Part shown: piece by piece, positions 25,501-37,500 of the stretch | How the letters are laid out: each line of letters starts with the position of its first letter | Position numbering within the stretch: position 1 is the stretch's first letter | Source: Hyalella azteca | Lineage: Eukaryota > Arthropoda > Malacostraca > Amphipoda > Hyalellidae | Length of the DNA stretch: 64,000 nt | Direction: 5' to 3' | Assembly: GCF_000764305.2 (NCBI RefSeq) | Contig: NW_025932511.1 | Location: forward strand, 124,001-188,000 | Notes under the pieces: model-generated | Seen by the model: the letters and a program-made list of their open reading frames with translations, nothing else | Databases searched by the model: none | Told to the model about the DNA's origin: nothing | Translations under genes and position numbers: made by a program

Positions 25501-28500
25501 AGAAACATAACGCACTGGATATCAGAACCAATCGTGAGACAAATAAGTTTTCTTGACTTGTTCTGAACTATTTTACATTAACATGTGTAAAGAAGGTGCA
25601 ATTTTACATACTCACGTTTAAAGTTCCAACATTACAGTAGGTACCAAGGCTTATTATTGTTTCCCATAATCCATAAAAAATGCATTGAAAGAAAAATAAC
25701 TTTTTGCGTGCAATGGGATTTGGGGTAACTTTTAATTGAAGTGATTAAATGAGAGAATGTAACTCCTCTCTCATTATGTATGCCTATCAGGCTCACTACT
25801 ATTCTTCGATCATTATCCTCAGTATTTATTTGAAGGGAATAATTTCCAAGCTTTGCCCAAATTATTCACTGTGTTCTGTTCGCTATGTGGAGTTTTGTAA
25901 CATCAATGTCTTGTCTCTCCAATGCAAACTCATTCAGCAAATGGCCAAAACCTGTTCACTTAGGGATCCCGGTCCTCAAAATCTTCTCAGTTGTGTATTT
26001 AGTCTTAAGACGCTCTGCACTCTAAGCAGCCTCAATAAACTCGTAAGATCTTGAAAAGAATTGAGGCAGAGAACTGATTTTGCTGCAAGCTTGTGGATGT
26101 GACTCTAAGTTTTACGAGCATCAGTGATGCTGAGTAACGACATCAAAGCCTCTTGGATCATCGTAAAAAGGCTAAGGACCCTAGATTCAATAGCAAAATA
26201 TTTCAGGATCCATTCGAAAATTTATTTCCATTCTAGATCACCTAGTTATTATGGATCCATTTGCTCGTATCATGCACGACCGAATTATCCAGCACTGTAT
26301 TTATTGTTCGGCTAGTTTGTCCAAGCATCTGTTTGTTAATTATGCATGATTGAGAGGCATCGATTTATAACTTTTCTAGATTCATTGTGAAAAATTCATA
26401 TTTACTTCTCTAATAATGAAACTTCGGTATTATAGCAAAATCTTTAATCGAAAAAATTTTATTATGAAAATCCATTCAGTAAATAGTTAATTCAGTACGA
26501 GTTGAAGACAAAAATCTTTCGCCTGATATTCTCTTTTAAACGACTGTTAATTTAAGCTTTCTAAGAATCAAATCGTTTGAGGCATTGGAGTTTGCAGTGC
26601 ACAATTGGAAGTTGGTTTAAGGGCTCTTGCAGTGATTACTGCCGAGGCCATCTCGAGAAGCGGAATTTTATCCGCAATGCAACTGGGCCTTAAAACGTTT
26701 TACGCACTGCCAGGACCATACGGCGAGGAAAGCGTCGATTCTTTCGTGCTGTTTACTATATCGTTTAAATCGGAAGGTTTTTGTACTTCGGTTAGCTCAG
26801 AGAAAGATTAATTAAACTCCAGCGAGCATATACCGGAAAAGATGGAAAAGATATTGAATTTGCTGTATCTATCCTTATGAAGATAACTAATTTGACTGAA
26901 CTCATGACAGTTTCTAGATGATTTGGATAGGATGAACTACCAATTTAAATTTTTGGATCATTAATTTAAAAAAATAAATTAGCTTGTTCGGTAAAGCAAG
27001 ATTCCACTCTATAACCTGAACCACAAAAGCACTCACCAACCACTGCAATGGAGTACGCACACGGCACCCTGCTTCTGCCTTCCATGTTTTTAGCGTAGCA
27101 TAAAATATTAGTGGCCTCCCTCGCCGAAAGCGTCAGAAAAGATCTCTTCGGGTCACTTGGATCAATCTTTCCCTCAAGCACGTCTTCCCATCGCACGAAG
27201 GGAAGGTCTGCAAATGGCGGTATATCGTTCTTTTTCGCTGATTTTTCTTTTTGGTAATGGCCTTCAAGGTTAGCTTTTCTTTCTCCAGCCTGGCCAAGAT
27301 TTTGATTCGTAGCGATACGAGTGTTGCTGGTATATCCTTGAATATACGTTGGGCTCGAGTTATGTAAAGCCTGCGGGTGGTGAATTGATGTGTTGATTTT
27401 GCCGCTGCTAGGCTCTGTTGGAATGAGATCGATCATTCCAGGAAAAGGAAAAGTTGGACTTTCCCCTGTAACAACCCCGCCCTTCTCAAAGGAGCGTTGG
27501 TATCCAAAGACGTCGGTCTGACGTATCCAAAGAAACTTTAAATTGTTGCCGGGCTCAGCAGCTACGTCGCACACCAGAGTGACGGAAGTGTTGCGTCCAA
27601 CGACTATTATCCGAGGTTCGTTTCGTGGTGCCAAGCAGTACGGCGCGTCTGAAAATTAAATTTTAAACGCTGTTGTATTATTAGCAGCAATCTTGTTTTA
27701 TATTTTCCTATCATTCTAATTTTTTTGACAGAATATAATATTTGTTGCATGAGATAACTTTTGTTACGACTAACTTCTTTATAACATTGTTTGAACGGTT
27801 AGTGATACTGTTTTGAATGACTATAATTAAAAACAATGATAACCCATCACATCTATAAAAATTCAGATATAAATATTCATTCGCTTACTTACGAGTAACT
27901 CTCAGCAGACCAGCATTACTTTGACCGTCACCCTCAGAATTGGACGCAAGGCATGTATAAAGCCCCGCATCTGCTCTACGCACAGGCCTCAGTTGTAAAA
28001 TACTCCTATTGTTGCTCAGTGTGAGGTGTGAAGCGAACAGAGAATGTGATCCTAAATCATTTGTCGAATGTGGCGTGTCTGATGTGAGGACTTTGAGCGG
28101 TGCTGCTATAGACTGGATTTGTGCTGCAAAATGTGGATGATTCGACTCAAGACGCCCCGCGCTGAAATGATGATGAAACTCCCCGTAGAGTTTTGGGCCA
28201 AGCTGCGCCGGTAATGGATTTGGAGTGATTTCCTCGTCTAGGGTTTCTGCGTCGTCCGATGACGACAATAGTTGATTCCGTGGGGTGAAGACAAACGTTA
28301 AGAGATTATCTCCTGTTGAAATGAACTTCTGGTTGCTCTTCAATTCAGCGTCTGATTCGCTTAGCACGGTACCCTGCCGAAAAACAAGTGAAAACATTCT
28401 TGGACAATAGAACATATGTTGGTGGATGAAGAATATCCGATGTTCAATTTTAATTAAGATTTACTTAAACTTGTTACAGTGAGATTATCAAACAAACAAG

Positions 28501-31500
28501 TGCGGTAGTTTTGTTCAATTCGGTGGGAGTGAAATTATGTTGAATAGTTCAATATGAATGAAAAACGGAACTAAACCAAAATACTACATCACGAATATCT
28601 TACATGAAGTAGGATGACTATTCGGTATCACATGAAAAATCAGTGGCAGATGGATTTTTGGGGCAATTGCGTTGAGAGGAATAATTTTATAATGTAATAT
28701 TAATTCTATTCCATAAATGATAAAACACACCGAGAAAAATAATTCCTATCACTTTATGAGAGTTGTAACAATACTGAAGACAAAGAGCTGCTCGGTGTTC
28801 TCATTATAAAGGTTTAATTAACAGAAGTAATATAAGACTCAATATGGCGCTACTGAATATCAATAGTTAGGCCATTTAAATTATGACGTTATTCTCTGGT
28901 CGAATTCTATATTAATTTAAGCCTGGTAAATGATTAGCGGCGGCATGTCCAATCACGGCACAATGGAACAGATTTTCTCAACATAAGCGTAGCAATTACA
29001 GGCAATAGAAATTACAGCACTGACACCAGATACAGCGGTGACCAGAAACAACGTCGCTATGTGGTAAGCCTAACAAAATGATTTTAATTAAACAAAATAT
29101 TTAGAGAATCGAAAGAAAATTTGTTTTTTGCATAAAAATTAATGATATAATTTGTATAATAATTTTTCTAGGGAGCTTCGAAACACGAGAAGGTATTGCC
29201 GCATATGGTTAGGGTTTGAAATAGGTTTTTCAGTCAGTTTTTGGTTGTACAAAGTTTATAGAGAGCTGAGAAAGAAAAAGGAAAATATATTTAGCTCTTA
29301 TTATGAAAATATTAAGAACGAAGTTAACTGTAGTTCGTTCCGAGTACCAGTATTAGATCCGGTTAATGTTGATAAGCAATTTCATTTCAATTTTTGATTA
29401 AAATTCTTGTTACTTAATTCTGATGCTAGCAGTGATGTGTAACTTTTGGATAATTTTGTATCATTTTTTCGATTAAACTATTTAATTTAGATTATTTATC
29501 TTTGATTGGAAGCCAATTTAATGAATAAACATGGACTCTACGATGTTTATTTTTTAACAGTAATTTCAACCTTTTTATTAAACTAACGTGCTACGTAATA
29601 GTTATGAAAACAATAATTTTCCACTAATTTTAATGAACATATGCATGTTTTAGTTGCTCCATTGATTTCAAAAGAATAATTTATGAATTTTCTTGTAACT
29701 CATTTTGATATCGATGGCGTTAACCAAAAACGTTAAAGAATGCACGAGTAACTTGTGAATGAATTTATATATATTTAATTTTGATGTATGTCTGGTAACA
29801 AATAGAACAAAATTGAATAAAACTCCAGTCAATAGGAAAATGAATAGACATTTTTCAATATCCAGGTTTCTTACGAAAATGAATTATTTCCACTTAATTA
29901 GTATTAAACATTGGTTGCCATGATCAAGAATCGCAACCATTTTTTTGAAAAACTCATGTGGAAGCGAATTGTAACTATTTTATTTAAACAACTTTTGTGG
30001 AAACACTCTTGTTTTTCGAGGAACTTGCATTAACACGTATTTAAAATTATTTATCCTGTCGTGAACATAATGAAGCGCAGTTTAATTATTCCAATAATAA
30101 ACTCTGCTCTGTTTATGGCTAATTACACTGATTAAAACAACGTCAGATGTCCCGGGAAGCTGCTCAGCTACCTTGCAGTTAATCGCGGATTACCAGAGAC
30201 GCGGAACTCAATGTCTGCAGTTCAGGGATTTCAGCGACTAAGTTATACCCGAGATCGTGGCTACGATGCGATATGAAATGGTCCTAGAATATCTCGATAT
30301 TTGAATTTATAGAAATGAGGCAAATAATCTTTTCTACGATTAAAAATTCAGCTATTTTATTGTTTTACATCCGTCGTTAAGGCAAGAAAAAAAAAAAATT
30401 GGCAAACTTGTCGTGAAGCAGGCTTCAAGACATGTTTCGTGCAACGGACGATTCTAAATATTTCATGAAACCAAGCGGCTAATTCCCCATGTTTCATGGA
30501 ACATGTGATCAGTTATGTTTCGATGAACGGATGAATGGGGGCAACACTTCCTAATTCCCAGAAGTAGATAATGAGTGAAAAGGTTACAAAAGGGTATAAC
30601 AAATAATTAAGTAAATAATCATCAAAAAAATAATAAATGAATAGAGGTAAATCTGGTAATTGTTAAAGGAAACCTCATGTCAGTGAGGTAAATCTGGTAA
30701 TTGTTAAAAGAAACCTCATGTCAGTGAGGTAAATCTGCTAATAATTAAAGGAAACCTTATGTCGATGAGGTAAATCTGGTAATTATTAGAGGAAGCCTCA
30801 CATCAATTTAATGGAAAAAGAGGATTCGAGGATTATTAAATTGAATAAACAGTGCATTTTGCTGGGATTAAATGAATGAAGAGCAGAATAATTCAGGCTG
30901 TGCATTAGCCAAAGCAGTATTCAGAAGCTTGTTAGGAAGTACTGATCGTAAAATTTGATTGTTTGGTTTTTAGTGTTATTATGTCAACAATTAAAATCAT
31001 GACTGCAATTACATTGTTTGGTAGTGTCACGTTCAATCTTTATCTATCCATCGAAATCACAGACAAACTCGACATTTAACCATTTGTAAACCGATACGTC
31101 AACTGTTTGCGATTCTGTACTCGTTAGAAGGCATATTAAATGGAGTTAACATCCTTTCATTGTCGGCTTAAAACTTCCACACATTTCCTTCCTAACGCAG
31201 CTTACTAGCGTGAGCATGAAGGTATTAGTTGAAATTGATCAAATTTATTAACGGCATCGATACACATTTTAAAATTTGTCAACCGATATATCGATTGTTT
31301 TCAATTCCATTCCTACGAGAAGGTACAAAAGGGTAATTAGAGTTACTATTAGTAGAGAGATAGCTAATAACATCCACACTTCTCTCTACACACTCTGGAT
31401 TATATTTTAGCATGACTGCCTATGAAGCCATGTTACTACATGATAATAATACCATTAGTCGACAGCGGGAAGAAAACCTCAACGTATCCTCTAGAAAACA

Positions 31501-34500
31501 TCCTGCATGCCCGAGATCACTTATGAGTCTGACAACAACAAAAGACCTAATAACTAGACTAGACTATTAACATCCAAACCTGTCCTTCCATGACCGTTCT
31601 CAAATTTTATCAACACGACATTAGAAGGCCTGATAAGTAAAATTACCATAAGTAATGAAGAACCGAAAACATCCTTAAATTTCATACCACACTCAAGCTC
31701 ACATTTCAGCATGACGACCGTGGAGAGGTCAGTAATGTTAGCCCCGGTGTTGCCGACAGCGTCTCTGAGTCTCTGCTGTGCGCCGCCTCTGCCAGGCAGC
31801 TTACGGCCCCGCGCCGTGACCAGACGACACGTGAGCTCAGCGCCCGTGTGGCGAGGCTCCAAGGTGATGTCCAGCAGGCTCTCGGCGAACCCTGGCTCAG
31901 GGTTGCTCCAAGACGAGCTCACCGGAACTCCGTCCACCAGCCACTGCAGCTCCACCAGCCTGCCACCTGCGGATGGGTGGTGTATACTCCGAATGATGGG
32001 ATTTTTTTTTCAGTCGGGTTGTTCAGTAGGATTTGTTCAGTTTTCAGTAGGGTTTGTTTTCAGTAGGGTTTGTTTTCAGTAGGGTTTGTTTTCAGTAGGG
32101 TTTATTCAGTAGGGTTTGTTCAGTAGGATTTGTTCAGTAGGGTTTGTTCAGTAGGGTTTGTTCAGTAGGGTTTGTTCAGTAGGGTTTGTTTTCAGTAGGG
32201 CTTGTTCAGTAGGGTTTGTTTTCAGTAGGGTTTGTTCAGTAGGGTTGCTTTTAAATATGTGGTATTTATGCTTTGTCTCGTAATATATAAGAATATTTTT
32301 AATAATTAATAAAAAACATTCTGCCACCTGAAGCAGAGGTTGTATGTTCCTAATTTGGTAATTTTTAATATTCATTTATTAGCTTATAATAAGTTTCTAA
32401 ATTGCAAATGACAGAAAAAAAACTCCCACCGACGGCAGGGGCATGCATGTGTTCATAAATGGGTGATATATTTTGTGAACTTTTCATATTATAACTGAAA
32501 TTTTCATTCAATAATTGAAATTTAGGCTCTAACACCAGCAGCAGTGAGTATATGTTCCGAATTCTGAACTTTTTATCGCTCAGTTAAAAGTCATACTCGG
32601 TGCCAACTAAAATTAAGAGATCGAATTTAGACCAAGTCCGACATGCAACTGAAATTCAAATGACTTGAAGCGAAAGTTCACTAAATTAAGTTCTCATAAA
32701 TCCGATAATTGCACAATTTATTTGAAAAAATCGGAGCGCGTAAATAAAGTCGGATCTAAAGCATCAAAATATTGGAAAGCATTATTATGGTCGGTGAGTA
32801 ATTGCAAGACTGTAAAAATGTCCTTTAGAATAGAAGTCAGCGAAAAATTGAATGAAAGAAATATGATCCTTCACTCTTTATAAACAGAGTTAGTAACCTG
32901 AATGGCAATATTGTCATTACCTATATTAGAGTTCAGGTTTGAAATAATTTAAATAAAAGGAAGAAATTACCACTGATCAATGGATATTCCAAATTTCGTA
33001 TTTGTCATGGGGAGGATAAAGTTCAAATGATCAAAGAGCAGTTCTCTTCGACTTGTACACAAGCGCTCAAGAATATCGACAGTTTGTTGTCGGTGAAACC
33101 AGGCAGATAGAACATGACTTTCTCAAGAATAATTTCTTGCTAGTGAGAGCAGACACTCTGTATGCTAATAACGCCTTTCATGAAGTGCCAAGAATTGCGC
33201 GTCTCATTAAGACAGACTAGGCATCGCTGATTGTTCACTGTTGTAAGTTTGTTGATTACTATTTTAAACTGTGTCTGCGTGCCCATCAAATCAGTTATAG
33301 TGATTACAACAGCATGAATTTAAAGTATATTTCGAGGCTAATTTGTAAACTTGTGAATAAATTTAACGGCTTAAATGGGATTAGAGTTGAAAAAAATTGC
33401 AAGTAGAACAAATTTTAGGATGAGTTTCGGTAAGTATTTTCCTTTTAATGGCAACCTGAAAATGATAGCTAACTCATGGCCAAATTCTGGAAAAAACTTT
33501 ATCGATATTTGGTCACCATATTCATAAAAATAAATTAATGAATCATACAGAAAAAGATATATCTATTTATTTCTTCAAGAAATATATCTATATGCGCAGT
33601 TGTAACATTGCTCTGATTCACTATTTTGCTGCACTGACATATTAGAAAAATTGACAAAGGACAATTGTGTACTAATTCAACAAATCGAAGCCCAAATAGT
33701 CAATAAATGAGAACATTGAATTAAGTGGCATAATTAAGTTTGGAGAGCGATCAACTGATTGGATTTTATGAAACCGCTCATTTTCTCGCTCATCAACAAC
33801 GGCTCATTTTTGCATGAGCGGTTGCTTTTGTGTCAATTAACGAAAAGGTTGATTAGCAAAGCCAATCACACCATCAAGCATTTTCTGAAATTTCTTAAAA
33901 TATAAAGATGAGCATTATTTCACATTTAGTTGAGCAAGACTATTTTCTTCACATTATGCCTCTGCTATTCCTAAATAAGACTTGAGAATTGATAAAAGAT
34001 TTTTTGCCATCTTGGAAAACACTTGAGAGAAATTGAAATATTATATTAAACTTCTTGTGGAGGTATATATTAAATACAGAATAATAATTGACGTGAAACG
34101 GGCTTTTTCAATCATATAATAATATTAATATTATTATAATTGATATTTCTGCAAATGCTGCTGAATTAAACCCTGTTCAGCAATTTCTTGCATAAAAATA
34201 TTTCACAGAATCCCAAGTTTGCGTTAAAATCTTTCTGCTAATACATAGCCTGCATTAAAAAATTTATCCGAACACATATCTTGTACTCATATATTTTTGT
34301 AAATCTTTTGCCTGCATATAATACATACGTGGATCCATAACGGGCATTAAAATACTTCAATAATTCCACAGAATGTATTAAAGTATTTCTTTAAACCAAT
34401 AGCCTTGATTTCGATAGTTCTCTCAATCCAAATCTTGTATTGAAAATATTTTCGAGAATTCCTTTCAGTTAATATATCTGTTATTCTATAGTCATCGTAA

Positions 34501-37500
34501 AACAATTTTTATTAATCAATAGCCTGCATTTAAACATTTAGAATTATATACAAAGTTTTGATGACTCACTAAAGTGGGCCCTACAGGTGAGTGTGAGGCG
34601 GTGCCCCTCATTGAAGGGCCCCACTCTCGTGCCCACTGAGTGGCCAGCGGCGTCCACTAGTGACAGGTTCACTATGCGACCTGAGGAACGGTATTGTCAG
34701 AATATATATCAGTGACAAATAGTTACTGTGACAGGTTCACGATGTGACAGGTTCACGTGAACCTGTCACTTACATAATATATATAAGTGACAGGTTCATG
34801 ATGCGACCTGCGCAACGGCATTGTCAGAATATATATCAGTGACAATTAGGTACTCAAGTTAATTAATTAATTTTTCAAATAACTAAGTAATTGAAATTGA
34901 GTTTTAGAGTTTTATTTTTAAGAGTTATATTTACTTACTGAGCTTAGCTTAATAAATGCAGAATAGATGGAACTTTCAGCTAAATTTTTTTTTTCACTCA
35001 GTGAATTGTCTCAAGAAGTATTCAAGCTAAAAAGAAATATAGCTTATTGTTACATAAAATTAACCAATCTAACGCTTTGACTATTTTTTCCAGCATAAAA
35101 TATTGCTACAAATCGAAATGAGACATTGCCCGAGTGCGCGATTAGCCAACACCAATTCAAATCTGAAAAATTCCGCGTGGACGACACGCACACACGAAGG
35201 CACATTTTTAGATTACTTCTTATCATGTCAAAGAAAATTCAAATCGTACGGCATCAGAATTTCTGTTTAACGCCATACCAAATCAAGGAAGATGAGAATA
35301 GTACGGCCGTCTAGGGGCTAAATTCACAACCGAAAAATTTTCCGGGACTTCAAAATTAATCGAAGATCATTCAAATCATGCAGTTTTACGAGGCTGGCTG
35401 AATTCACATCCGAAAAATCTTACAGAACTTCAAAATTAATCGACGAACATTCAAATTATACAGTTTCACAGGGCCAAATTCGCATCTAAAAATTAAAACC
35501 GGGCATCCAATCTGCCGCCCTTACTTCAAGAAGAAAGCTCGATCTCATGGAACGATTTTGACAATAAGAGGCGGACAGGAGGCGTTTGTTAACATGGAGT
35601 CTCGCCTCTCGCAATAGATGCTTCCCATTCCGAGTCAATCGACGGGTCTTCAAACAGACTGCGGGATTATCTTGTGAGATCCAATACTGAAACTCTGTTC
35701 GGTTCGACTTAAACTTTCAAACCCGGATCACAACTCGATGCACTTACTGCCTCACTTGGCCTATCTCTTCCTAGATTTGTTTGAGGTGAGATTGCTGCAT
35801 AGTAAATATTGAAATTTCCTAGGCATTACTTCTGAAATTACTGTATTGCATAGTAAGAAGGATTATCTTGTGAGATCCAATACAGAAACTCTGTTCGATT
35901 CGACTCAAACTTTCAAACCCGGATCACAACTCGATGCTCTTACTGCCTCACTTGGCCTATCTCTTCCTAGATTTGTTTGAGGTGAGATTGGTGCATCGTA
36001 AATATTGAAATTTCCTAGGCATTACTTCTGAAATTACTGTATTTCATAGTAATGTTATTTTATTTTATGAATGAGAAGGTAATGTCTTATCTACATGTAT
36101 CACATTAAAATAATAAATAATTCACATTAGAACGGCATGATTTAATCCTACCCGGATTAAAATGGATGCTCAAGATGTAAGAAAGATATCAAATTGCATC
36201 TGGAATTAGCACGCAAGCTTTTTTCTGCAGGTGTTTAATGAAAAGGAAGGCTAAAGCTTTCATTTTAACATCATCTAAATCTAATCTTGGATAAATAATG
36301 AATAACTGTAAATCTGTAATAACTTTAAATTTTTTATTACTAACCGTCAAGTGAAGGTTTCAATAAGAGATTATCTTCATGCCGGAAATTCAAGACGTTC
36401 CTATTAAAAGAATTAAAAGTATTCTGGTAAAAAAAAAAATATTATAAAACACAATCTCAACGAAGAAGACGTTCTTTGAGTTAAAAAAAAACATTAAGAG
36501 AAGACGTTCTTTGAGTATTCTGGTACATAGGAAACACCTGAGAACCGTGAACCCTTTTGGTTTGCAGGGCTTCGTCTGTAAGCCTGCAATAAAACCGTTA
36601 CAAGGACAAAACCGTTACAAAGATGTCTTCCTATAGTCATCTCATTTCACGTCACATATTCTGAGACTTCTGGAGCATTCCGAGCTTCAGTTCCGTGAGA
36701 GCAGAGGAGGCTAAAGTGTCTTGTAACCTCACACAGGAGGCTAAAGTGTCTTGTAACCTCACAGAGGAGGCTAAAGTGTCTTGGTAACCTCACCCTCCAG
36801 CACGAGTATCATTACCAGTACAGAAGAAAGCGCCGAGTCAGCGCACAGCGCTAACAAGCAATTGCTCGCTTTCGCTGTTTGCTTTGAATTCACGAAGTTG
36901 GAGGAGGATTTTCCGACGACTCTTAGATGCCGTGATAAATTGCACACCGGATTACAACCCCTCATACCGCTGCTTTTTACTGTCCGCACTCGGATTTTGG
37001 GAATAAAAAAGTTGTATGCTGAGCTAAGCCCAGTTTTATCCCCGTGGTTGATGTGATGAGGATAACCGCGACAGCCAACAGCGAGAGAAATTTTCTTCAA
37101 TGTAAGGAAACAGACAGAAATTGCGTGCTGTTTTTCATTCGTTGTTTAGAGCATGTTGAACGAGACCGTAGCGGAGCCAGCGAGTGTATATGCGGTATTG
37201 ACGCAGTGGGAAGTGCGAAGTATGTAGGTTCTGGTGTAAATTAGAGTTGAGAATTTTCGCTTTTTGGGCTTTCATTAAACTTGTTCGTGAGTGTTCATTT
37301 TCAAGTGAAAATGCTAAAGGAACAATTAAATGCTTAAGTTCACAGTAGCTGAATAATTTTTACGAAGTTTTGTGTTAAAATCTATACTTGGTTAGGCATT
37401 TATTTTTATTCATCGAGTTTTAGCTGTCTTCAGACCAGTCTTAAATTTCACTAAACGCCTGATTTAATTTCAGGCGTTTAGTGAAACGCACTTAACTCAT

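Noticed and set aside
29152..29397. 81-codon plus-strand frame rich in Arg, Lys and aromatics
   Set aside because: No similarity I recognise; short and within an intron of the opposite-strand gene.
30645..30810. Regular direct repeats considered as a CRISPR array
   Set aside because: Units are contiguous with no variable spacers, the host is a eukaryote and no cas gene is present. The same holds for the other arrays.
32010..32247. CAGTAGGGTTTG array considered as interstitial telomere
   Set aside because: The unit is not TTAGG or TTAGGG, and the array is short and intronic.
36771..37244. Overlapping frames on both strands in a GC-richer patch
   Set aside because: Opposing frames of similar size, non-ATG starts, no recognisable motif.
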